Positions 54,050 to 64,000 of a stretch of 64,000 nt of DNA are shown here, piece by piece. The notes under the pieces are model-generated. The model saw only the letters and a program-made list of their open reading frames with translations. It was not told where the DNA came from and made no database searches. Numbering within the stretch: the stretch's first letter is position 1; each line of letters starts with the position of its first letter. A program made the translations under genes and the position numbers. Source of the stretch: Topomyia yanbarensis (taxonomy: Eukaryota; Arthropoda; Insecta; Diptera; Culicidae); the NCBI RefSeq assembly GCF_030247195.1, contig NC_080671.1, forward strand, positions 34,756,343 through 34,820,342, given 5' to 3'.

Positions 54050-54980
54050 AAACGTCAACAAATATTGGCGAAGGGGCCCTTGTCAGCCGTACAACGCAAC
54101 TTAGTCGCGATGCTTTCACAAGAGCGCTGGACAGCACTGACGTCCATCTTCCGGATACAATTTCGGATCCTGCTGGTCAACTGCTTCGTATCCTTGGCTC
54201 GCCAATTGTTTTTGTACACTAGAGCACTGAGGGAGCCGAAAAAATCCTCAATGGGACGGCACTGCGGTAAGTTTTTTTTTGTTGTAGACGAACCACTGCG
54301 ACCAGTATTTAGGTCTATTGTTGTAGCTGGGGTAAGTTGGTCGGGTTCCTTTCTTTCGGTACGTATGGTATCATTTTCTGCTCAAGATACTCCAGCGTCT
54401 TCTTGGCGTGATGGGAAGACGCCTTGTCCGGCCAGAAGACGTACTTCCCATCCGAATGATGCTCCTTTAAGAACCACTCGGCTTGAACCACGGCTTTGAA
54501 ATCCTTCTGTCCGATATGGTGATGTACAGCATAACTTTTTTTTTAATTTATGCTCAAACTTATATTGTACTCCGGGAGGTGTGGCCGATTTGTCGCGGGA
54601 ATAGTAGCTGTCATTTCCTTGGGATGTGGGTCTTCGAGAGCGGAAAGTAACTTTCGTCGTCCAGCACGAACGACGTCCCGCGGTAGTTCTTCGTCATCCA
54701 CCGGCACTGCGATTTCACGATCGCTATCTGCTCGTCCCTATACTCGGGGGACCGAGTCTTCTTCCGATAGATGATGTCCTCCATCTTGAGGGTTCGGTGA
54801 ATCAAGGCATAGGAGCAGTGCTATTTTCGGCCGATGTCACACAATCTCGTTCCGTCCATGTTGTCGAACAGCTTTTTCAACGCTCCCTTCTTCTTCGTCA
54901 TTATCTACGCCGGACGCCCACTACCGGCCATCCGCTCCACGCTCTGAGATGCCATGATCCGATAAACTGCACCTGTGTTA
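54050..54980 (-). pseudogene. Tc1/mariner-group transposase relic
   Basis: Read on -, the order is: GSGRPA; KKGALKKLFDNMDGTRLCDI; IHRTLKMEDIIYRKKTRSPE; FVLDDESYFPLSKT (first catalytic Asp region); GKYVFWPDKASSHHAKKTLE (second Asp); IPYVPKERNPTNLPQ; CRPIEDFFGSLSALVYKNNW (the third catalytic position lies in this downstream block). Frame changes and stops at several points make it dead. A terminal sequence may lie at 53938 (GGGTGTTCAATAAAAATGAG); the other end is not visible. The mosquito D37-type mariner relatives fit best. Confidence 0.7.
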
Positions 54981-55029
54981 GTGTCCACAAGGGTGAATAT
55001 ACCAAACTGTGGATTCTGTGGCAGGGGAT

Positions 55030-55550
55030 TTATCCAGATACCGATGCTCGTTTTCGTGAGCCATTTTTCTCCTCGTTTCGTCCCGATCTACTCGATCTAC
55101 TATCCTATGATGGATCTAGCCTACTCACATCTACCCAGTAGGATGTCGAAACCAGTTCAGAGATTCCAGTGGAGCCAGGCGTCCGGTTTCCTGGCGCCCC
55201 TACGACCCGAACCCGGTGCTACGTTGCGTACTACTCAACTGGTCCCCGACGATGGCTCTAGTCTATTCCGATACAGAGTTCCCCGGTGGCGAAATTTCTC
55301 CCGAATCCGATTTGTTTTTTCATGGCGGCGCTACTGTGTTGCTCCTTTCACCACTTCCTGCAGCTCGGAGAGTATACTCGACACTATTCTTTTGACCGCA
55401 TCCCAGATATGTTCATCGTGGCACATCTCTTTGACGATATTGTTGTCTGTCTAGCCCTTCGAACTTTTTCGATCCTCGGGCTTTCGAAGACCCCGTGTTT
55501 TTATTTTATTTCCTTATCTTCGGTATACACCGTACAGACGCATTTTAAAA
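55030..55550. repeat. Diverged repeat beside the transposase relic
   Basis: CTACTCAACTGGTCCCCGAC and GGCGAAATTTCTCCCGAATC recall 53740-53930. There is no reliable coding content; the ORFs here are shadows. Confidence 0.3.
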
Positions 55551-58500
55551 CTATATATTTCTTATTAATATCTTATATCTATGCTTGGAAACGTTAAAAT
55601 CATACACTGAAGAAGCTTCGTTAAATCTGCGGCAACATCTTTCCAGTGGATTATTTTGTCCATATGAAGTACGGTGTCTAGGGATCCACAACAGAGTGGG
55701 GTTAGGGAGAACACGAGGAGGCGCATACAAATTAACGCCCGAGAGAAGATCGGGACTGTCGATATTACCTGACAGCAAGTCGAAAACAAAAACTCTTTGC
55801 AGGAAGATACGGCGAGTCGCCAGAGTCTGCAGACCGAGTAGCATACATCTATCGGCATAAGGAGGCAACACAATTGGATCATTCCATGGAAGTTTCCTGA
55901 GGGCGAATCGCACAAAACATCTTTGTATACGCTCTAGTCGGTCAATTTGAACGGCATGGTATGGTGCCCACACTTGCACAGCATACTCCAGAACACTTCT
56001 GATCAGAGCACAGTAGAGTGCTTTTAGTGCGTAGAAATCATCGAAGTCCGCCGTGTTCCGCTTTAAGAAGCCCAGCATTCCGAAAGCCTTAGCAGTTGTC
56101 GCGGTGATATGGTCGGAAAAGCTCAACTTCCTATCGAAGAGCACTCCCAAGTCACGGATCGAATCGAAGCTTTCAATAGTTTTTCCTTTTACGCTGTATT
56201 CATAACGTCCTGGAGTAAGCAAGCGTCCGAAACTGATTACTCTGCATTTATTAACGTTGACTTCAGTTCCGTTAAGCGTGCACAATTCTTGAATAGTACA
56301 GATATCTTCTTGAAGCACTACGGCGTCAAGTGCAGAAGCGATAGTTCGGAAGATTTTGAGATCGTCCGCGTACAGCAATTTCCCAGACTTGATCCGACTA
56401 CAGATATCGTTAATAAACAGAATAAAAATAAGCGGGCCCAGATGACTGCCTTGCGGGACACCTGTGGGTGTTCTGAATGTGCTTGAACACGTGTTTTTTT
56501 ATACTCACGAATGTCGAGCGATCGGAAAGATACGACTGCAACCAGTTAGTCAGCCAGGTGGGAAATCCCAAACGCTTTAATTTCAAGATTGCGATGTTGT
56601 GCGGTACTTTGTCGAAAGCTTTTGAGAAATCGACGTAAATTGCGTCCACCTGATAACGCTTCGCGACGGCGGGAAACAACTTAGAAGTGTAAGTTATCAG
56701 GTTAGAAGTTGTTGATCGTTTTGTGACAAACCCGTGTTGATACTCCGAGATAATGTGGGATGCAGCTGCATACGTGACGTTGTAGACCAGCTTTTCGAGA
56801 ACTTTGGAGAGACAGTTTAATAATGAGATACCTCTGTAATTTTCGACGTTGTGAATATTTCCAGCCTTGTGAATGGGAACGATAGCAGCTTCTTTCCAGG
56901 CGATAGGAAAAATGCCTTCAGCGAGAGAGCGATTGAAAATGATACACACCGGAAGAGACAGCACATGGGCGCAGCTTTTTATAAATTGGGACGAGAGATG
57001 ATCGGGGCCAGGCCCTTTCGACGAATCAACAGTAGTCAGAGCCTTCAAGACGTCAGCTCGGCTTACAGTGGGAAGGGGAAGATTTATGTTGTACGATGGT
57101 AATGTTTCCAAATACTCTTACGAAGGGATGGTAAAGTCGCTTCTAAACACTCCGCGAAAGAAATCAGCAAACAAATTTACGGTATCAGCTGGAGAATGCG
57201 CGCTTGCGTTTCCAAGGAAAACGTCAGTGGAAGTACTACCAGATCGTTTTCTGCTGTTAACGAATTTCCAAAATGTTACGGGGTGATCGCGAAGGCTATT
57301 TTGCACATGATTCAAATACTCGCGAAAAGCCGAATTCCGGGCCGTTTCGTATTGCAGTTCTATCCGTCGAAGAGTAACTTTGTTTTCGTCTGACCTATGG
57401 CGGAAATAACGCTTGCGTTGTTTTCGCAGTGCATTACGCAAACGGCGAATCTCAGCATTTCACCATGGAAATTTGAAATCCACCCTCCTGTTGACTCGTT
57501 TCAGTTGAACCTTTAGGCAGAGTATGTCATATACTTTGCCATAAAAAGCGCGACTGCTTCGTCAAGCTCATTACAACACATTAAGTCGGTCCAGTCGACA
57601 GTGGCAATCAGTGCGGAGATTTCGTCAAAGTTGCAACGGTTAAAGTCAAAATCAAGCTCGTCAATCGAATGAAATGAATCATCTCCAGTGTTGGTACGTA
57701 CATCTAGCCGCAGGACAAACGGTTTGTGGTTAGGATCGACTTTGAGAATAGCAGTCGGAGGTTCAAGCAGCTCTACGATATCCGTGTTGTTTACGAATGC
57801 AAGATCGAGGATCCTCCCGTTCACATTCGTCAATGAGCAGATCTGGTACAGACCGCCTGCAACCATAGACTATGTTACAGCTATTTCTTGTTCCGAAGAG
57901 GCATTAATAGGTAGGTAACATTTTAGATCATTATCGAGCGACCACTGAAGGCGTGGAAGATTGTAGTCTCCAAAGACGAGAACAGTGTCGGTGCTACTAG
58001 CATTGTCTAGAATTGTTTGAACGGCATTAGCGTGCGCGTGATACAAATCCGGATCACTATTTGGCCTGAGATAAACATAGCTAATATATAAAGATTGATT
58101 CGTCAGGGCAATACGCACGGCGATTTGCTCCAGGCGTTCAATTCCAGATAAGCTTAGCTGCGAGCCTACGGGGTTGTTCTTTACCGCTATTAGGACGCCA
58201 CCGCCTCGACGCAGATGACTGGTTGTTGAGTTGCGGTCGCAGCGATATATTACGTAGTTTGACGAGAGCTCAGCGTTTAATATGTCTTCGCGCAGCCAGA
58301 TTTCCGTAAGGACAATGACGTCGTAGTCACTAGAAGAAAGCGCTAGATGAAATTCTTGTGTTTTCGTTCTCATTCCTCGCACGTTCTGGTAGTAAACGGA
58401 AAGAAACTGCTCGGAATGTGCGGTAACTTCGGGAACAGGCAATACAGGATGTGAAACAGGCGATGTAACTAGTTGGGAGGAGGGCGAAGAGCAGTGGAAG

Positions 58501-58568
58501 TAGTCATTGTTGCTGAGTCGGGCTTCTGGAATCCGACTTCTCTTCAAACTCACGATAAGCAATGCCAA
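55551..58568 (-). pseudogene. Non-LTR retrotransposon ORF2 (CR1/Jockey group), near full length, broken
   Basis: On -, the endonuclease begins around YYQNVRGMRTK, continues with DVIVLTEIWL and has GDYNLPRLQW. The reverse transcriptase follows with SSKGPGPDHLSSQFIKSC, WKEAAIVPIHKAGN, NYRGISLLNCLSKVLEKL, YVDFSKAFDKVPH, PQGSHLGPLIFILFINDI and the catalytic LYADDLKIF at about 56378. The C-terminal part (SVLEYAVQVWAPYH, LERIQRCFVRFAL) runs to 55551. Stops or shifts occur near 57868, 57500-57440, 57115 and 56450. It copied itself by target-primed reverse transcription when alive. Its 5' end abuts the tail of an R1-like copy at about 58505. Confidence 0.85.
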
Positions 58569-59094
58569 CTGGCCATGTAGACGCCGTCATAGCCTTTTCT
58601 TTAAGATCCGTGGGCATGCCAACTTTGTAGGAGACAAAATTCAGCGTTCTAGGATCTCTGCCACGAAGGACCAACTTGACGACAGTGATGTTCGAATTTC
58701 CGAGTGTTCTAGCGTCTCTTGCACGTTCACACATTCCGGGCAAAGGTGTGACGAAGTATGGCCAAACCGATGCAGGCACTTCCGCAAGAATCCATACCCG
58801 GACAAAAACTGTGTCAAATGGATGTTCACCTCTCCGTACTTCCTTTTCATCCAAGCCGACACATTTGGGATGAGTCGGTGGGTCCACCTTCCTTTTTCCG
58901 CGTTGCCCCACTCCTGCTGCCATTTAGCCAACGAGGTCGCTCGGACCAGTCTTCTTGCATTGCTCCGCTGGTAGCATTCCACGTCCTCAGCCAGAGTGAT
59001 GCAGATGGGAATCATTCCGGCAAGAATACCGCCTGCGACGATATCGTTCTGTACGCACTCGCGTCACATACTGCCATTAGGCGAAACGAGCTCG
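58505..59094 (-). pseudogene. R1-group LINE ORF2 C-terminus (3' piece)
   Basis: It reads FRLMAVCDASAYRTISSQAV, one shift, LAGMIPICITLAEDVECYQR, WQQEWGNAEKGRWTHRLIPN and HLTQFLSGYGFLRKCLHRFG, then HTSSHLCPECVNVQETLEHS (the C-terminal CCHC-like motif typical of R1-clade proteins). It is broken by frameshifts. The upstream part continues beyond the inserted RTE-like fragment at 60440-60870. Confidence 0.75.
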
Positions 59095-60440
59095 TAAACA
59101 ACGTCCGGTGCCGCTTTGAGTTCAGTGAAGCAGCCCAAGCCGGTACCCCTGCTCCTCCGTTATTCGACATGATCATTACTTACCGTACCGTTCAGGCTAG
59201 AGTCTTGTTGTTTCTTGCTGTATGCAGAAGCCGTCTCCACTCCACTCGGTCCATTGCTGCTACCATAGATGGTATGCAACACTTTTCGTTTGAAAACTCC
59301 AAGGACGCGTTGGTCCTATACGAGCATAGTCCAGGTCTCGTGGCCGCAGAGGACCACCGGTCTAATCAGCGTCTTGTAGATAATCAACTTCGTGCAGCGG
59401 TGAATTTTGTTCAACCGGAGCGTCCTCCGGAGTCCAAAGTAGGCACGATTTTCCGCCAAGATCCGTTTCTGAATTTATCTGCTGGTATCATTGTCGGCGG
59501 TTACCAGTGAGCCCCAATACACGAATTCGTCGACCATCTCGATTTCCTCCCCATCAATCCGAACTCGGGATGGGAGGTTCACATTGTCGTCTCTAGAACC
59601 TCTTCCTCCCATGTATTTTGTTTTCGAAACATTGATGGCAAGTCCAATTCTGCTGGCTTCAGCTTTCAGTCTAACGTACGTTTCCAACATCGCTTCAAAG
59701 TTCCGTGCCTTTGTGTCAATGTCGTCGGCGGAGCCAAAGAACTGGACGGACTTCCTGAAGATCGTCCCACTCCGTGTCTATCCCCGCTCTCCGTATTACA
59801 CCTTCTAACGCAACGTTGAACAGCTGGCACGAGAGACCATCGCTTTGCCGTAACCCTCTTCGAGATTCAAAGGGACTCGACAGTGTCCCTGATACTCGAA
59901 CAACGCACATCACCCGATCCATCGTCGCTTTGATTAATCGTGTTAGCTTATCCGGAAAACGGTACTCGTACATTGTCTGCCATAGCTGATCTCGATCGAT
60001 TGTGTTATATGCCGATTTGAAATCGATTAACAAATGATGTGTGGGCACTTCTGCAGAACCTGCCGAATCGCGAATATTTGGTCCGTGGAGGCGCGGGAAC
60101 CCATGAATCCCGCTTGATAGTACCCCAGGAGCTCCCTTGCAAATGGTGACAATCGACAGCACAGAATTTGGGAGAGGACCTTGTAGGCGGCGTTAAGTAG
60201 TGTGATCGCGCGGTAGTTGCAGCAATCTAACTTGTCACCTTTTTTGTAGATTGGGCAAACGAAACCTTCCATCCACTCCTCCGGAAGAATCTGCTCCTCC
60301 CAAATTTTGGCGATTATACAGTGTAGCGCTTTAGCCAGTGTTTCACCACCGTGTTTTAATAGCTCGCTGGGGAGTTGATCTGCAGTTGCTTTTGAGCCGA
60401 CCGATCACCTCCTTGACTTCTTGGAGATCAGGGGCCGGCA
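59095..60440 (-). pseudogene. RTE-like LINE ORF2 fragment inserted in the R1-like copy
   Basis: On -, the order is: PDLQEVKEVIGRLKSN; WMEGFVCPIYKKGDKLDCCN; YRAITLLNAAYKVLSQILCC; ELLGYYQAGFMGSRASTDQI; HHLLIDFKSAYNTIDRDQLW; RRGLRQSDGLSCQLFNVALE; INVSKTKYMGGRGS; VDEFVYWGSLVTADND. The sequence starts inside the RT domain (5' truncation). Several shifts are present. It belongs to the same general family as 6940-7345 and 41556-42110; the clade name is tentative. Confidence 0.75.
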
Positions 60441-60870
60441 GCCTATCGAAATGATCCTTGCCAATGCGTTCGTTGTCCTCGAAGCCTTCTCACGTACATA
60501 GTCGACATGGCTGTAGTAATTGAACCGATCGTCGACCATCACACCCAGGTGCTTCAGCGCACGCATCGATGGGATGGACTGTCCCACGACGCTGATCTCG
60601 ACACGCTGGATTTTTTTACAGTTACTGACCAGCACTACCTCGGTCTTGTGGTGAGCCAGCTACAACTTGACGTTAGCCATCCAAGTTTCCACGATGCCTA
60701 CTGTCTATGCCGTCAGCATCTCTAGCTCCTCAAGGGTCTCGTCGGTTATCGTCAGGACAACATCATCTGCAAAGCCGATGATCTCAACTCCCCTGGGTAG
60801 TTCCAATACTAACACTCCATTTCACATTATATTTCAGATCGTTGGGCCGAGTATGGAGCCCTGAGTTTTC
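60440..60870 (-). pseudogene. R1-group LINE ORF2, RT core (5' piece)
   Basis: It contains GVEIIGFADDVVLTITDETL with the catalytic FADD, then HHKTEVVLVSNCKKIQRVEI, MRALKHLGVMVDDRF and EKASRTTNALARI. At ALARI the RTE-like fragment begins, and the R1 sequence resumes at 59094 some codons further on. It has in-frame stops and is 5'-truncated at about 60870. Confidence 0.72.
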
Positions 60871-61080
60871 GTGCAGAATTGAACTACATATGTTGCTTCA
60901 ACTGTGTTTCGAAATGACTCAGCTTGTGCCGAAGCACTTTTGAGCGCTCTGGTTCAATAAAACCATCATTTGGTATCCCACCTAACTAAACTTAAATCTT
61001 GCCAAGAATTACATATTATTTCGAAAAGAAATATCCTTGTAAAAGTTTGAACTTAGCATGGACAATGTAATAAAACCAAC

Positions 61081-62300
61081 TTAATCCACCTAGCAGTGAG
61101 ATGAGACATTTCTTACAAATGTCACTGTTGGATCATTCATTAATTTGCAGTTTCTGGTCTTGCACGAATAAAACCTCAAATAAACTGAATAGAATATAGC
61201 AAATCAAAAAAACGAACCAAATAAAAAATAAAGCAAAAAATGCAAAACAAAATGTTTTCAAATTCATAAAATGAGTACAATGATTTGTATAAATCAAATT
61301 AATAATATACATAAATCAAATTGGATTAGCTCAATAAATGAAAAAAATAGTAAATATTTAAAAATAGTTATGAAATTGATTGAATAAATTAAATTGACTC
61401 AAACTAACAAATTGAATGAAATACATAAGTGGAATGACTGATTATTAAATTATTAAAATTAAAGAAATGAACAAAATGAATCAAATGAATCAAATGAAAC
61501 AAATTAATCAAATGGATAGAACGAATTTAATGAATCCAGTGAAAACAATGAATCAAATGAATGAAATGTATAAAATGAATAAAATGGTTGGAATGAATGA
61601 ACAGAATAAAACTAATAAAAGAGTAAATGAATTGAATAAAATGAATAACTGAAACAAACGAATCAAATAAACGAAACGAATAGGATTGATTAAATATATA
61701 ACAAGAAGAAGAAAATGAATTGATTAAAATGAAAAATAAGGCAATGTTGAAAAGTTATAAATTGATTGAAAAAAAAATTGCGTCAAATAAATAATTTGGA
61801 TGAAATGAATAAATTTGAAAAATAGTCAAATTATTATAAAAGAAACTAAAAACTGGAAAAAACAGAAAAAAAGAGAATACATAGAAGGAAAACAATGAAT
61901 AAAATAAGTTAAACGAATGATATGAATAAAATGTACAAAAAAAATGATCAGGGTGAATCCGAAGAATGAAATGAATAAAATAAATTAAATGAACCCAAAT
62001 GATCAAAATGAATAAAAAGAATGCTGAATAAAATAAGTAAATAAAATGCATAAACCATATACTTAAAACTAGTCAAATATTAAAAATGAATAAAATAAAC
62101 AAGACGAATAAAATCCATGAAATGAAGAAACTGAAAAAAAATACTATTTAGAATGAAATTAAAAACCATTTTTGAATAAAGTAAATGAATAAACCGGATT
62201 GTACGAATTTGAGAACTATTGTATCGGAAAGTTTTAAATTGTTTTTGATAATCCTATCATCTGAAAAATGGCTAATTAATATGCAATCAAATTTCTAAAG
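61081..62300 (-). mobile_element. AT-rich (ATTCATTTT)n element, second copy (inverted)
   Basis: The + strand starts TTAATCCACCTAGCAGTGAG, the inverse of the end at 22008-22035. A long degenerate AATGAATAAAATGAATCAAA tract follows to about 62200, and then a unique end resembling 21700-21750. The Met/Asn ORF at 61467 is an artefact of this tract. Confidence 0.6.
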
Positions 62301-64000
62301 TTTTCATTCTTTTTTGTTTTAAACTTTTTGTTTTCGTTGTTCTTATCTTGGCCGCGTCGTTCACGATTATCTGGTATTTCTACTTTATTGATGGACCTTA
62401 AATAGTTATCAGGAACCTGGAACGTTCAATTTGTTTTGGAATTCGAAGTTGTCATTTTGGTTACATATTCCAAAAAAAAAAAAGATTTTTCTGCAGAATA
62501 CGTAAATATGCGCAATTGGAAATAGTAAAGTAATACAAGGTAACACATGCTTTCAAACCCCTTAAACAGAGAGCGACAGAGAAAGAATGCGATTCGTGAA
62601 TGAGACAGGTAGAATTTTCAAAATTTTCGTTTGCGTTGATAAAAATAGTGTGAAATTTCTTGGCTTCGATAGCACAAAAGCCGTGTATTCAGTAGACAAT
62701 AATGTACTCTCTTTCCAGTCATCCTTATAGCGTGTATATTGTTTCGTTCGGAATTCTCGTTCAGGAAATATGGATAAATGAGCCCTTCACAAACTACGAA
62801 AAAGAAATGGTTCAAATTTTCACTACGAAAAAGAAATGGTTTAAATTTTCAGGATAAGTATATAATTTGTTGGAAACGCAAGCGCCTTTGAAACTGTCAC
62901 TTGATATAAAACTGCTCTAGATGGATAGGCATGCTTGACATTACAAGTCCTAATTTTCTGCGAATAAATACGTTTCTTCGTGTTCATTTGTTGTTACACA
63001 GTAATGTGTATGACAAAAATGTAGATCAAACGTTTCAGTACACAGTACATCCAACGCCTCTCTACTAATTGTGACTGCCATTGAAACATCAATTGAATTT
63101 TACTTACTATAGAGCAAAAATGGACAACGATAAGTTAGAAGGAACATTGTAGTTGTATCCCCCATCGAGAATGGGGTCTTTAGGAGACTTTTTTCCCGGA
63201 TCTAATTCGTAGATATTTTTGGGCTTTGATCCGTTCTTCTTCATAATAGTTCATACCAATGCAATGAATATATATTTTCAATAATATCATCACAAAAAAG
63301 ATATTCTTACTTTTCACATGGAATATTTGAGCATATGATTCATTTAAAATTCAATTCAGATACGAAAAGTTTACATAACGCACGTGGAATGTCTCTTATT
63401 AAAATTTTCATCTTCAAACGTCCATATTACCCAGTTAAATGAAATATTTTCTAGAGAGCCATGAATTTCCTTAATTATAGTGTATATAAAAGCTCTGAAT
63501 AGAACTGAATTAAATTGGAGTTGATGTAGTTTTTGAAATTTGGTCGCCTACCAACCCATAGTTCAACGTTTCGGAGGTATACAACTTTCATATTGAGGGT
63601 GTGAACATTTGAAAATATTTTTACTCTCTAGTTTTCTCATAATATCAACAATTTTCTCAGGACTATAAAATAATTTACTTACCAAGTAGAATGTAATAAT
63701 AAGTTTTTTTTTCATACGCTAAAATGCAAAAATCTATTTACAGAGTAACGACAGAAAAAATGGTATTGTCTTCTCAAACCTCCACAATTACATCGCACAC
63801 ATGATTGGACATTAATAAATGTTTCAGGTTATCAGAAGATCTTATCACACAACTTAGAAATGGATTGAGAAACAGCAAGAAATATGTGAGTCGTGACAGT
63901 TACCAGGAACACGAAGGAAGGGAGAGAGAGTGAGTGAGAGTGTGAAAGGGAGAGGGGGCGTGGAACATGATGTTTAGTGCCGTGACCTTATATTTAAAGG
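62301..64000. other. AT-rich sequence, nothing recognised
   Basis: No coding block longer than a chance ORF, RNA gene or bounded element was found. A short direct duplication of CACTACGAAAAAGAAATGGTT-type sequence occurs at about 62795 and 62822. Confidence 0.5.

Noticed and set aside
54065..55454. 144-, 171- and 159-aa ORFs on +
   Set aside because: The first two are shadows of the antisense mariner-type transposase relic; the third lies over a diverged repeat and has no motif.
61467..61652. 61-aa Met/Asn-rich ORF
   Set aside because: It is a product of the AATGAATAAA low-complexity tract, with no gene context.

Overview
This is an animal nuclear window. It is AT-rich, has GT-AG introns, and is dominated by transposable-element (TE) remains. 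It looks like a dipteran, most likely a culicine mosquito, judged from the TRPC-type gene, the exon layout and the kinds of repeats. The species call is inference.

The only intact host gene is the 3' part of trpgamma, a TRPC-type cation channel on the + strand. Ten coding exons can be joined without a break: 1540-1651, 1825-1947, 2088-2231, 2575-2714, 31145-31413, 31470-31583, 31641-31836, 31902-32096, 32352-33449 and 51345-51719. They total 2,766 nt, or 921 codons plus stop. The N-terminal ankyrin-repeat part lies left of base 1. Two very large introns, 2715-31144 (28.4 kb) and 33450-51344 (17.9 kb), hold most of the remaining features. The 3' UTR follows to about 53.3 kb, and 53.7-60.9 kb is a TE graveyard beyond the gene.

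The most notable object is a 6,905-bp terminal-inverted-repeat (TIR) transposon at 23974-30878. It is flanked by TAA target-site duplications (TSDs) and sits inside the ORF2 of a decayed LINE. Deleting the element plus one TAA restores the LINE reading frame exactly, so its borders are secure. It carries no transposase that I recognise. Instead it holds decayed copies of two host genes facing each other: a folliculin-interacting protein (FNIP) copy on + and a CC2D2A-like copy on -. This resembles a Pack-type, gene-capturing transposon.

The second large intron holds two copies of one pogo-like TA-flanked element (36463-38508 on + and 42122-46842 on -). Each copy provides the empty site for insertions in the other. 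Those insertions are a SINE, a TA miniature inverted-repeat element (MITE), a TAA MITE and a large element whose TSDs look hAT-like. Other well-bounded elements are hAT-type (34866-36321 and 39691-39809), TTAA/piggyBac-like (9393-9505, 12750-12866, 17761-21502, 38629-39155), a 2.2-kb palindrome (18380-20600), tRNA-derived SINEs, and nested LINEs downstream (55551-60870).
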